From positions 1 through 33,783 of the forward strand of contig CAYQCL010000027.1 of the NCBI GenBank assembly GCA_964416065.1: DNA of 33,783 bases, read 5' to 3'. The notes beneath the pieces were generated by a model. That model did not search any database. It saw only the letters and a list, made by a program, of their open reading frames with translations, and was not told the DNA's origin. Positions 26,153-33,783 of this stretch are shown piece by piece (the stretch's first letter is position 1; each line of letters starts with the position of its first letter). Origin of the DNA: Limiplasma sp964416065. GTDB lineage: Bacteria > Bacillota > Clostridia > Christensenellales > Aristaeellaceae. A program made the position numbers and the translations under genes.

Positions 26153-26197
26153 GCGCCCCTCGGCAACGTTCTGTGTTCGCCGTGGGGCGCCGTTCCT
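26153..26197. terminator. Bidirectional terminator between helD and uvrA
   Basis: GCGCCCC (26153-26159), a T, and CGGC (26161-26164) pair with GCCG (26179-26182), a T, and GGGGCGC (26184-26190). The structure is followed by CGTTCCTTT on the plus side and by TTTGGTTATTCC on the minus side, serving the two convergent genes. Confidence 0.78.
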
Positions 26198-26204
26198 TTG
26201 GAGC

Positions 26205-29042
26205 TCAGCCCTTCCTGGCTCGTTCCAGCATGGGCTTGAGATACTGTCCCGTATAGCTCTTTTCCACCTGGGCGACCTTTTCCGGCGTGCCCTGGCACAC
26301 GACGGTTCCGCCGCCGTCGCCGCCCTCGGGACCGAGGTCGATCAGATAATCCGCCGTCTTAATAACATCCAGATTGTGCTCGATCACCAGCACGCTGTTA
26401 CCCGCGTCCGCCAGGCGCTGAAGCACCTCGATGAGACGCTTGACATCATCCATGTGCAGGCCGGTCGTCGGTTCGTCAAGCAGATAGAGCGTGCGGCCCG
26501 TCGCGCGACGGCTGAGCTCCGTTGCCAGCTTGACGCGCTGCGCCTCGCCGCCGGAAAGCTGGGTGCTGGGCTGGCCCAGCTTGATGTAGCCCAAGCCGAC
26601 GTCATATAGTGTTTGAAGCTTGCGCATGATTGGCTCGTGCGTCTCAAAGAACGAGAGGGCCTCCTCCACGGTCATTTCCAGCACCTCGTGGATGTTCTTG
26701 CCCTTGTAGCGCACATCCAGTGTTTCGCGGTTGTATCGCGCGCCCTTGCATACGTCGCAGGGCACGTAAATATCGGGCAGAAAGTGCATCTCGATCTTGA
26801 GCAGCCCGTCTCCGGCGCAGGCCTCGCAGCGGCCCCCCTTAACGTTGAAGGAGAAGCGATTTTCCTTGTAGCCGCGAGCCTTCGCGTCGGGCGTCATGGC
26901 GAAAACCTTGCGGATGAGGTCGAACAGGCCGGTGTAGGTCGCGGGGTTGGAACGCGGCGTGCGCCCGATGGGGCTCTGGTCGATCGCGATGATCTTATCC
27001 AGCTGCTCCACGCCTTCCATTGCGTCAAATTTACCGGCGCGCGTCTTGGCACGGTTGAGCACCCTGGCGAGATGCTTATAAATGATTTCGTTGACCAGGC
27101 TGGACTTGCCCGAGCCGCTCACGCCCGTTACACAGCAGAACACGCCCAGCGGGAGCTTGACGGTGATGTTTTTCAGGTTATTCTCCCTCGCGCCCCTGAC
27201 GGTCAGCCAGCCGGTGGGCCTGCGACGCTTCCCGGGAACGGGGATCACCTTCTTACCGCTCAGATACTGGCCGGTAATGGAGTTGGGGTTGGCCAGAATC
27301 TCGTCGATGGTTCCCTCGGCGATGATGTGGCCGCCGTGGACGCCCGCGCCAGGGCCGACATCCACGATATAGTCCGCGGCGTACATGGTATCCTCGTCGT
27401 GCTCGACGACGATGAGCGTGTTGCCCAGATCGCGCAGATGCTTGAGCGTGGCAAGCAGCTTGGAATTGTCACGTTGGTGCAGCCCGATGGAGGGCTCGTC
27501 CAGAATATATAGCACGCCCATAAGGCTTGAGCCAATCTGCGTGGCCAGACGGATACGCTGCGCTTCGCCACCGGAGAGCGTGGCGGCGGCGCGGGAAAGG
27601 GTGAGGTAGGAAAGGCCCACGCTGTCAAGGAAGCCCAGGCGCGAATCAAGCTCCTTCAATATCTGCGCGGCGATCATCGTGTCCTTCTCATTGAGAACCA
27701 GATTTTGAAAGAATGCACGCGCACCGGAAATGCTCAGGTCGCAGACCTCGCTGATGTTCAGCCCGCCAACCGTCACGGCGAGCACCTCGGGCTTCAGACG
27801 GCGTCCCTTGCAGGCCTGACAGCTGTCGGTGACCATGTATTCCTCGTAGGCGGCCTTCATCGCGTCGCTGGTGGTCTCCCTGTAGCGGCGGTTCAGCGAT
27901 GTGATGACGCCCTCGAAGACCGTCTCATACTGTCCTTTGCCGTGCGCGCCCTCGTACTCGATGGCGATTTTGTCGTTCGAGCCGTAGAGCAGAATGTCGA
28001 TGATCCGCTGGGGAAGCTCCTTCACCGGCGTGTCCATGCTGAAATTGTATTTTTTGGCGAGCGCGTTGAAAAACGTGCTGGCCATGCTGTTTTTATCTGA
28101 CACGTTCCACGCCATGGCCTGCAAAGCACCCTGGTTGAGGCTGAGGCTGGGATCGGTGATAATGGTTTCCTGGGAGATGCGCATCACCGTGCCCAGTCCG
28201 CTGCACGTGGGGCACGCGCCGAAGGGACTGTTGAAGGAGAACATGCGCGGGCTCAGCTCCTCGATGGAGACGCCGCAGTCAGGGCAGGCATAGTTTTGAG
28301 AAAAGAGCAGCGAGCCCTGATCAAACAGATCGACCAGCACCAGACCGCCGCTTTCATTGGCGGCGGTCTCCATGCTGTCCGCGAGCCGCTGACGGAATTC
28401 ATCCGTTGAACGCACAATCAGGCGATCCACCACGATTTCAATGCTGTGCTTGAGCTTCTTATCCAGCCTGGGCAGATCGTCCAACTCATATAGCTCGCCG
28501 TCGATTCGCACGCGAACAAAGCCCCGCTTCTGCGCATCCTCCAGCAGCTTGGTATGCTCGCCCTTGCGCGCGCGCACCACGGGGGACAGAAGCTGGAGCC
28601 TCTGCCCCTCAGGGAAGGCCATCACCTGCTCGACCATCTGGTCGACGGTCTGCTGCTTGATTTCCCGTCCGCACTTGGGACAATGCGGCACGCCCACGCG
28701 CGCGTACAACAGGCGCAGATAGTCGTAAATTTCGGTAACGGTCCCCACCGTGGAGCGCGGGTTGCGCGCGGTGGTCTTCTGATCGATGGAGATAGCGGGG
28801 GAAAGCCCCTCGATGGAGTCGATGTCCGGTTTCTCCATCTGCCCCAGGAACATGCGCGCGTAGGAGCTCAGGCTTTCCACATAGCGGCGCTGGCCCTCGG
28901 CGTAAATCGTGTCAAAGGCGAGGCTCGTTTTGCCCGAGCCGCTCAGGCCCGTAAAGACCACGAGCTTGTTTCGGGGAATTTCCAGGGTGACGTTTTTTAG
29001 ATTGTGTTCGCGTGCGCCGCGAACGATGAGCTTGTCCTGCAA
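26205..29042 (-). CDS. uvrA: Excinuclease ABC subunit A
   Basis: A 945-residue damage-recognition ATPase of nucleotide excision repair. It has two ABC modules. The first Walker A is GLSGSGKTS (residues 32-40) with QMEKPDIDSIEGLSPAISIDQ following; the second includes GVSGSGKSSL. The signatures are LSGGEAQRIRLATQIG and LSGGEAQRVKLATEL. Zinc-binding clusters are seen at CPKC, CPDC...CPTC and CEAC...CDVC. The start is read as TTG at 29042: it has AGGAG at 8 nt and aligns with the usual MDKIVIRGAREHN-type N-terminus. The ATG at 29060 would have no ribosome-binding site. It lies 49 nt downstream of the DUF362 gene. uvrB and uvrC are not in the window. Confidence 0.96.
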   Translation of the reverse strand: MQDKLIVRGAREHNLKNVTLEIPRNKLVVFTGLSGSGKTSLAFDTIYAEGQRRYVESLSSYARMFLGQMEKPDIDSIEGLSPAISIDQKTTARNPRSTVGTVTEIYDYLRLLYARVGVPHCPKCGREIKQQTVDQMVEQVMAFPEGQRLQLLSPVVRARKGEHTKLLEDAQKRGFVRVRIDGELYELDDLPRLDKKLKHSIEIVVDRLIVRSTDEFRQRLADSMETAANESGGLVLVDLFDQGSLLFSQNYACPDCGVSIEELSPRMFSFNSPFGACPTCSGLGTVMRISQETIITDPSLSLNQGALQAMAWNVSDKNSMASTFFNALAKKYNFSMDTPVKELPQRIIDILLYGSNDKIAIEYEGAHGKGQYETVFEGVITSLNRRYRETTSDAMKAAYEEYMVTDSCQACKGRRLKPEVLAVTVGGLNISEVCDLSISGARAFFQNLVLNEKDTMIAAQILKELDSRLGFLDSVGLSYLTLSRAAATLSGGEAQRIRLATQIGSSLMGVLYILDEPSIGLHQRDNSKLLATLKHLRDLGNTLIVVEHDEDTMYAADYIVDVGPGAGVHGGHIIAEGTIDEILANPNSITGQYLSGKKVIPVPGKRRRPTGWLTVRGARENNLKNITVKLPLGVFCCVTGVSGSGKSSLVNEIIYKHLARVLNRAKTRAGKFDAMEGVEQLDKIIAIDQSPIGRTPRSNPATYTGLFDLIRKVFAMTPDAKARGYKENRFSFNVKGGRCEACAGDGLLKIEMHFLPDIYVPCDVCKGARYNRETLDVRYKGKNIHEVLEMTVEEALSFFETHEPIMRKLQTLYDVGLGYIKLGQPSTQLSGGEAQRVKLATELSRRATGRTLYLLDEPTTGLHMDDVKRLIEVLQRLADAGNSVLVIEHNLDVIKTADYLIDLGPEGGDGGGTVVCQGTPEKVAQVEKSYTGQYLKPMLERARKG

Positions 29043-29091
29043 GGGGCGAACTCCTCTCATTGTTGACTGTCTTCTAAAGCCCTGAGGAAAC

Positions 29092-30207
29092 TCAGACCTC
29101 GATCAATTCATAGTCCATCGTGCCGACGCCGAGCTTCTGCGCGTGCTCCACGCCGGAGCGCCAGTTAGTGTACGGATGCGTGTCGTTGAAGACGTCACCG
29201 GTGTGGACAGCCTTCTCGGCCAGGAAGGCACCGGGAAGCGGCTCCATGCGGTTACAGGCGTCGGCGCATGCGACGTCCAGCGCCACGGGGTCGAAGCTGG
29301 CGAACATGCCAACGTCGGAGATGATAGGCGCGTCGTTTTCAGCATGACAGTCGCAGTAGGGGGAGACGTCCATGACGAGGGAGATGTGGAAATTCGGACG
29401 ATCCTTGATGACCGCCCAGGCATACTCGGAAATCTTTCGGCTGAGCATATCGGCAGAGCTGTCGGGACCGGAGACGGCGCCGCGATCACGGCACGCGCCC
29501 ACGCAGCGGCCGCAGCCGACGCACTTGTCGTGATCGATGGAGGCGCGGCGTTCTCGCTTTTCACCCGAAAAGCTGATCGCGCCATGCGCACATTGGCGGG
29601 CGCACAGGCCGCAGCCCACGCAGATGTCCTGATTGACGATGGGCTTGCCGTCGCAATGCATATGGCGTTTGCCGGCGGTGGAGCCGCAGCCCATGCCAAG
29701 GTTTTTGAGCGTGCCGCCGATTCCCGTGCCCTCATGGCACTTGAAATGGGTCAGGCTGATGATCGCGTCCGCGTCCATGACCGCACGGCCGATGAGCGCC
29801 TCCTTGCAGTATTCCCCGTCGATGGGAACAGCTACGTCGTCGGTACCCAAGAGGCCGTCTCCGATGATGACGTGGCAGCCGGTCTGTAAGGGGCTAAAGC
29901 CGTTGGCGTAGGCGGCGTCGAGGTGATCAAGGGCGTTGCGGCGCATGCCGGTATAGAGGGTGTTGCAGTCCGTCAGAAAGGGACGCGCGCCCATGTCCTT
30001 GAGCGTATCCACAACGACCTTGGCATAGTTGGGACGCAGAAACGCCAGATTGCCCGGCTCGCCAAAGTGAATCTTGATCGCAGTAAATTTGCCGTCAAGC
30101 GGCATCTGGGTCATGCCGGCCCTCTCGATCAGCCGACGCAGCTTTTGAAGCAGATTCATGTCGGGCTTGGCGCGGAAGCTGGTGAAATAAACCTTGGCCT
30201 TTTCCAT
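29092..30207 (-). CDS. DUF362 family protein with two [4Fe-4S] ferredoxin clusters
   Basis: A 371-residue cytoplasmic protein of unknown reaction. DUF362 segments surround an 8-iron ferredoxin insert at about residues 190-245. The cluster motifs are CVGCGLCARQC and CVGCGRCVGAC, each C-x2-C-x2-C-x3-C, although the second lacks the usual Pro after the last Cys. DUF362 blocks include TAIKIHFGEPGNLAFLRP, TDCNTLYTGMR, SLTHFKCHEGTGIGGTLKNLGMG and FASFDPVALDVACADACN. The ATG at 30207 follows GGAGGG at 9 nt; the longer frame start lies in the terminator hairpin. Proteins of this kind are common in anaerobes and presumably move electrons; the partner is not known. The next gene downstream is uvrA, 49 nt away. 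Confidence 0.88.
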   Translation of the reverse strand: MEKAKVYFTSFRAKPDMNLLQKLRRLIERAGMTQMPLDGKFTAIKIHFGEPGNLAFLRPNYAKVVVDTLKDMGARPFLTDCNTLYTGMRRNALDHLDAAYANGFSPLQTGCHVIIGDGLLGTDDVAVPIDGEYCKEALIGRAVMDADAIISLTHFKCHEGTGIGGTLKNLGMGCGSTAGKRHMHCDGKPIVNQDICVGCGLCARQCAHGAISFSGEKRERRASIDHDKCVGCGRCVGACRDRGAVSGPDSSADMLSRKISEYAWAVIKDRPNFHISLVMDVSPYCDCHAENDAPIISDVGMFASFDPVALDVACADACNRMEPLPGAFLAEKAVHTGDVFNDTHPYTNWRSGVEHAQKLGVGTMDYELIEV

Positions 30208-30222
30208 AAGATGATTCCCTCC

Positions 30223-30254
30223 AAAAAAAACAATGCGAAAGTTTGTTCGCATTG
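30223..30254 (-). terminator. Terminator of the GT-C-like paralog pair, overlapping the DUF362 start point
   Basis: On the minus strand CAATGCGA (30254-30247), an 8-nt loop and TCGCATTG (30238-30231) form a perfect stem followed by eight T residues (30230-30223). Transcripts from the upstream membrane-protein genes would end here. The DUF362 promoter's start lies inside the first arm, so its own RNA would lack most of the stem. Confidence 0.82.
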
Positions 30255-30255
30255 C

Positions 30256-30284
30256 ATTGTATCATAGTTCCTTTTTCAGTTCAA
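30256..30284 (-). promoter_or_regulatory. Promoter of the DUF362 gene
   Basis: On the minus strand TTGAAC (30279-30284), 17 bp, and TACAAT (30256-30261) predict a start near 30249, about 40 nt before the coding start. The predicted start falls within the 5' arm of the terminator at 30231-30254. Confidence 0.68.
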
Positions 30285-30331
30285 GTGGAAAACGAGAAAG
30301 CGTTCCCTTTGTACGAAAGAGGGCCGCCCTC

Positions 30332-31918
30332 TTACGCCTCCCCGCCCAGGTGAATCTCTTCATACGCCTCGCGGCTATCGAAGCCGTAGACGATGTAGGT
30401 ATCGGAGAGATAAAGGATATCAGCGGATTCGAGATTTTTGGCCGCCTCCAGTTCGTCCAGCTGATTGAGGCGGAACAGCATAAAGAAGGGGCCTTCGGGA
30501 GGCTGCGTGACATGGCTCTTGCTCTGGAGCCAGGGATAGATGTCGTCGATGCCGCCGGTGGGATGATTCGGCCATACCCACATCTCGATCGCACCGTCGG
30601 AAAGCTCGGTCAGCATGTTGCCGCCCACCCAGAACGTTGAGTAGCCGCAGGTATATCCCTCATCGAGCACCGTCTCGACGATATCGGGGAGCTCATAGGG
30701 GTCACAGCGCATGCCCAGCCTGTCGACGGCGCCTTCCTCCGTATAGAAGCCATAGGCTCTGACGCAGCAGAAGATCAGAAGGGCCGAGGCGGCCGCAGCT
30801 ACGATCCGCGTAAAGAGCGTGCGCAGGGAATCCCTTTGAAACCAGACGGCGATCAAAAAGAAGCCAAAAACGGCGATCGGGATTTGATAGGTAAGATGAT
30901 AAGCCTGGTTGGTAAAGGAATAGAGAAGCAGGTAAACGGTAAAAGCGGCGGCGTAGAAGGCGGCAAGAAGCCTGTGCTCGACGGGCACGTCGGCTCCGCG
31001 AAGCGAACGAGCGGCCGTCACGAGAAGGATGCCCGCCGCCAGAACGGACAGGAGATTAAACAGAAGCACGCTGGAAAAGGCGTTGCCCGACATATAGCCG
31101 AAAAAGGAGAGCCAGTCCTGAACAACAGTCAGGAAATTTTCGAGGCTAAAGGTTGTGAAGGAAAGCGCGGTATGCGTCTGGAAAGAATAAAAGCGGGAAA
31201 GAACAAGAAGATTGATCAGAAAGCCGACGATGGCACAGCCCGAAGACTGCAGGGATACGGTCAGAAGACGCCTGCGCTGCTGCGGCTGAACGGCATCGGT
31301 TCGGTCGATCATACAGAAGTAGACTGTAATCAGCACGAGCGGGATGAAGAAAAGCAGGATATGGCGCGGCCCGCCCATGCCGACCAGCAGCGACAGGATA
31401 CCTAAAAGAGTCAGCAGAGCGGCGCGGGCACCCCTGCGTTCCAGGCGCAGGGTGTGAAGCACCATGCCAAATAAAAGGAAGGAAAGCGAAATGTGAGGAA
31501 TATAGTACAGACCCCTTTGAATGTCCTGGAAAAAGAACCAGCTCAGCGGCGTCAGCAGCAGGATTCCCACGAGGGGAAAGGAGCGCTTGATTTTCAGCTG
31601 TGTACACAGATAATATGCGGTGGCCAGCATTAGGAGATACAGGATGGCCGCGCCGATGACGCGCACCGTATGCCAGCTCTGAAAGAGACCAAAGAGCGGC
31701 GCAAACACAAGCTGGGTGTTTAAAACGCGCAGCTCAGTGGAATAGTACCAGTTTGCGGAGAAAATCGAGCCTTCATTGTAAAGGAGGTTTGAAAGAACCA
31801 ATTCGCTGGACATGTCACTGTCCAGCAGGAAATCAACGTTCTGGTCATAGAACACGAGGCTGCCAGTCAAGACGGCCAGAAGAAGTAGCCAGGAGAGAAT
31901 GGAGACGACTTTTTTCAT
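30332..31918 (-). CDS. Polytopic membrane protein resembling GT-C glycosyltransferases (downstream paralog)
   Basis: A 528-residue integral membrane protein, family not firmly recognised. About 11 hydrophobic helices fill residues 5-385. A short first external loop carries LLDSDMSSE (D33, D35), the place and form of the catalytic acidic motif in GT-C lipid-linked-sugar transferases. Residues 389-528 form a non-membrane C-terminal domain with two Cys (405, 424) and motifs LTELSDGAIEMWVW, GGIDDIYPWLQ and QPPEGPFF. It is a tandem copy of the gene upstream, about two-thirds identical by eye, lying 52 nt downstream of it. The start has AAGGAAA upstream. A role in decorating wall polymers, glycolipids or proteins is an inference from the fold-like layout. 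Confidence 0.7.
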   Translation of the reverse strand: MKKVVSILSWLLLLAVLTGSLVFYDQNVDFLLDSDMSSELVLSNLLYNEGSIFSANWYYSTELRVLNTQLVFAPLFGLFQSWHTVRVIGAAILYLLMLATAYYLCTQLKIKRSFPLVGILLLTPLSWFFFQDIQRGLYYIPHISLSFLLFGMVLHTLRLERRGARAALLTLLGILSLLVGMGGPRHILLFFIPLVLITVYFCMIDRTDAVQPQQRRRLLTVSLQSSGCAIVGFLINLLVLSRFYSFQTHTALSFTTFSLENFLTVVQDWLSFFGYMSGNAFSSVLLFNLLSVLAAGILLVTAARSLRGADVPVEHRLLAAFYAAAFTVYLLLYSFTNQAYHLTYQIPIAVFGFFLIAVWFQRDSLRTLFTRIVAAAASALLIFCCVRAYGFYTEEGAVDRLGMRCDPYELPDIVETVLDEGYTCGYSTFWVGGNMLTELSDGAIEMWVWPNHPTGGIDDIYPWLQSKSHVTQPPEGPFFMLFRLNQLDELEAAKNLESADILYLSDTYIVYGFDSREAYEEIHLGGEA

Positions 31919-31970
31919 AAATCAGGTTTCCTTCATGAATTATATGATGGGGATCGAACGAAGGGCGCCT

Positions 31971-33563
31971 CTACGCTTCCCCGCCTAGGTGAATCTCGTC
32001 GTAGGCCTCGCGGCTCTCGAAGCCGTAGACGATGTACTGATCGGAATAGTAAAGGAGATCCGCGTCATCCAGATTTTTGCTTGATTCCAACACGTCCAGC
32101 TCTTCGGCGCGGTACATGATAAAGAAGGGCCCCTCAGGAGGCTGTGTGCTGTGGGACTTGGCCTGAAGCCAGGGATAGATATCGTCAATGCCGCCGACGG
32201 GCTGGTTTGCCCACACCCACATCTCGATCGCACCGTCGGAAAGCTCGGTCAACACGTTGCCGCCCGCCCAGAACGTTGAGTAGCCGCAGGTATAGCCCTC
32301 GTCGAGCACGGTTTCGACAATATCAGGGAACTCATAGGGATCGCAGCGCATGTCGAGCCTTTCAGTGGCGCCTTCCTCGGTGTAAAAGCCATAGGCCCTG
32401 ACCAGGCAAAATAGCAGCAGGACAGAGACAGCCACGGAGACGACACGCGTAAAGAACGTGCGCATCGATTCCGTTTGAAACCACACGGCGATCAGGAAGA
32501 AGCCGAAAACGGCAATTGGAATCTGGTAAGTGGGATGGTAGGCCTGTGTGGTAAAGGAATAAAGGAGCAGGTAGACAGCATAGGCGGCGGTATAGAAGGC
32601 AGCAAGGATCTTATGCTCAACGGACGCGTCGGGCCTGCGAAGCGAGCGCACGACTGTCACGAGCACAATAAGGGCCAGCAGGGCGGACAGGAGATTGAAC
32701 AGAAGCACGCTGGAGAAAGCCTCTCCCGTCATATAGCCGAAGAAGGAGAGCCATTCCTGAATAACAGTCACAAAATTTTCCAGATTAAAGGTGCTAAACA
32801 AGAGGAGGTCATTCGTGTTGTAGGAATAAATATGAGACAACACCAGCATATTGATCAGATAGCCCACGACGGCACAGGCGGCCGCCAGAGACGCGCAGAC
32901 CAGAAAGCGTTTGTTTTCCCTGACGGACGGCTCGGGCAGACCTTTGCCGCCATACAGGCATAGAAAGGCCGAAGCCAAAACGATTGGAACAAAGAAAAGC
33001 AGGATATGGCGCGGCCCGCCCATGCCCACAAGCAGCGACAAAATCCCCAGAACCGTCAGCAGGGCGGCGCGCGCCCCTTTGCGGCGGACATGAACGGAGT
33101 GAAAGAGAAGGGCGAGAAGCAAAAAGGATTGTGTAATATAGGGGATGTAGTGCAGACCTCTTTGTATATTTTTGAAAAACGGCCAGCTTAGGGGCGCCAG
33201 CAGCAGGATGCCCACGAGGGGGAAGAAGCGCTGGATTCTTACCTGAGCGCAAAGATAATAGGCGCTGGCCAGCATAAAAAGATACAGAAGGACCGCGCCG
33301 ACAACGCGCACCGTATGCCAGCTTTGAAAGATGCCAAAGAGCGGGGCGAACAGAAGCTGGGTATTTAGGATTCGCAGCTCTGTGGAATAGTACCAATTCG
33401 TGGAAAGGAACGTTCCTTCATTATGAATCAGGTTTGAATAGACCAGCTCACTGGACATGTCACTATCCAGAAGCAGGTCAATATTCCGGTCGAAGAACAG
33501 GAGGCTGCCGACCAAAACGGTCAGCAGAAGCAGCCAGGAGAGAATAGGAACGGCCTTTTTCAT
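31971..33563 (-). CDS. Polytopic membrane protein resembling GT-C glycosyltransferases (upstream paralog)
   Basis: A 530-residue protein with the same architecture as the downstream paralog: an N-terminal helix, LLDSDMSSE (D33, D35), about 11 membrane segments, and a C-terminal extramembrane domain. The C-terminal domain and the first 180 residues are the best conserved. The region around residues 200-270 has diverged and is a few residues longer (GGKGLPEPSVRENKRF). Two adjacent ATGs (33566, 33563) follow GGAGGA. The second matches the paralog's N-terminus (MKKAVPILSW versus MKKVVSILSW) and is chosen. It is the first gene of the pair, behind an extended -10 promoter. Transferase activity is unproven. 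Confidence 0.7.
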   Translation of the reverse strand: MKKAVPILSWLLLLTVLVGSLLFFDRNIDLLLDSDMSSELVYSNLIHNEGTFLSTNWYYSTELRILNTQLLFAPLFGIFQSWHTVRVVGAVLLYLFMLASAYYLCAQVRIQRFFPLVGILLLAPLSWPFFKNIQRGLHYIPYITQSFLLLALLFHSVHVRRKGARAALLTVLGILSLLVGMGGPRHILLFFVPIVLASAFLCLYGGKGLPEPSVRENKRFLVCASLAAACAVVGYLINMLVLSHIYSYNTNDLLLFSTFNLENFVTVIQEWLSFFGYMTGEAFSSVLLFNLLSALLALIVLVTVVRSLRRPDASVEHKILAAFYTAAYAVYLLLYSFTTQAYHPTYQIPIAVFGFFLIAVWFQTESMRTFFTRVVSVAVSVLLLFCLVRAYGFYTEEGATERLDMRCDPYEFPDIVETVLDEGYTCGYSTFWAGGNVLTELSDGAIEMWVWANQPVGGIDDIYPWLQAKSHSTQPPEGPFFIMYRAEELDVLESSKNLDDADLLYYSDQYIVYGFESREAYDEIHLGGEA

Positions 33564-33614
33564 CATCAATTCCTCCACAAATCATATGACGGGAACCGAA
33601 CGGAAATTACGTTT

Positions 33615-33626
33615 TTCATTATATCA
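33615..33626 (-). promoter_or_regulatory. Extended -10 promoter of the GT-C-like paralog pair
   Basis: On the minus strand TGATATAAT (33618-33626) gives an extended -10 with a poor -35 (TTTCTG), about 55 nt before the coding start. The flank beyond it toward 33660 is where the insertion element appears to begin. Confidence 0.5.
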
Positions 33627-33659
33627 TAGATGAGTTGTACCAGAAAGGACAAAATCAAA

Positions 33660-33701
33660 ATCAACGTTTACGATAATCAACGTTCAAAGTCAGCGATAAT
33701 C
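33660..33701 (+). repeat. Two degenerate tandem units near the IS end
   Basis: ATCAACGTT occurs at 33660-33668 (first A inclusive) and again at 33676-33684. CGATAATC occurs at 33671-33678 and 33694-33701. The two units therefore share the same order of blocks with different spacers. They lie between the GT-C-like promoter and the transposase promoter, so they may be transposase-binding sites near the left end of the element. Confidence 0.45.
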
Positions 33702-33710
33702 GGTTTTGCG

Positions 33711-33719
33711 TGGTATAAT
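33711..33719 (+). promoter_or_regulatory. Extended -10 promoter of the transposase gene
   Basis: TGGTATAAT (33711-33719) is a perfect extended -10, about 30 bp before the transposase ATG. No good -35 is seen. Confidence 0.5.
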
Positions 33720-33749
33720 AACACCATCAAAACTACAGAGGTACTTGAT

Positions 33750-33783
33750 ATGAAACAGGAAACATTTACAGATATTGAATACA
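33750..33783 (+). CDS. Start of an IS5-like transposase gene (first 11 codons; cut by the right edge)
   Basis: Only MKQETFTDIEY is encoded before the window ends. This resembles the N-terminus of IS5/IS1182-type DDE transposases, which often begin with an M-x-Q-x-(S/T)-F-x-D-I-E-Y pattern. It has its own extended -10 promoter and a CAGAGG ribosome-binding site about 10 nt upstream. The catalytic domain is outside the window, so family assignment rests on a very short match. Confidence 0.55.
   Translation, partial: MKQETFTDIEY

Noticed and set aside
29061..29091. Small hairpin CTGAG/CTCAG at the DUF362 3' end as a terminator
   Set aside because: Five base pairs with a short TTT run overlapping the stop codon is too weak; uvrA is probably reached by readthrough.

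Overview
The window reads as a chromosomal segment of a Gram-positive anaerobe-like bacterium, most probably a Bacillota/Clostridia lineage with moderately high GC. The reasons are strong Shine-Dalgarno sequences of the AGGAGG type, secA followed directly by prfB, a TrkA/TrkH pair, a DUF1461 (TIGR01906-type) membrane protein, an Aquifex-type short aconitase, a two-cluster DUF362 ferredoxin-like protein, and a secreted L,D-transpeptidase with Pro/Thr linkers. Genus-level placement is not possible from the sequence alone. I count 24 chromosomal protein genes, two of them in a tandem paralogous pair and one cut by the left edge, plus the first codons of an insertion-sequence transposase at the right edge. 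I see no tRNA, rRNA or CRISPR array.

Layout. 1-894 (-) is the 5' part of aconitase, divergent from a LacI-type regulator (1140-2168) that overlaps a GH13 neopullulanase/maltogenic-amylase-like gene. xpt follows (4033-4608) with a structured leader. From a strong promoter at 4817-4846 runs a four-gene operon for a MacB-like efflux or export ABC system: adaptor, ATPase, permease and a second secreted lipoyl-type protein (4882-8736). Citrate synthase (8938-10308) has its own promoter and converges on a housekeeping operon on the minus strand, transcribed secA-prfB-DUF1461-tsaD (16077 down to 10454). Divergent from secA is trkA-trkH (16297-19106), for potassium uptake.

Next come a minus-strand pair, HAD phosphatase then multidomain L,D-transpeptidase (21802 down to 19158), a small MGMT-domain protein (21933-22226, -), and a divergent MATE transporter (22366-23724, +). 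A HelD-like RNA polymerase-recycling ATPase (23931-26147, +) follows. It converges on uvrA (26205-29042, -), which lies behind a DUF362 iron-sulfur protein. The right end holds two tandem paralogous polytopic membrane proteins resembling GT-C glycosyltransferases (30332-33563, -). The start of an IS5-like element (33750 onward, +) points away from them.

The two enzymes at the head of the TCA cycle (citrate synthase and aconitase) are both present but in separate transcription units, consistent with a partial oxidative branch that makes 2-oxoglutarate. The clearest regulatory details are a palindromic -35 box apparently shared by the divergent MGMT and MATE promoters, a terminator whose 5' arm overlaps the start point of the DUF362 promoter, an AUG-UGA start-stop in front of citrate synthase, and two inverted copies of a LacI-type half-site between aconitase and the LacI gene. 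The least understood genes are the tandem GT-C-like paralogs with their highly conserved C-terminal domain.
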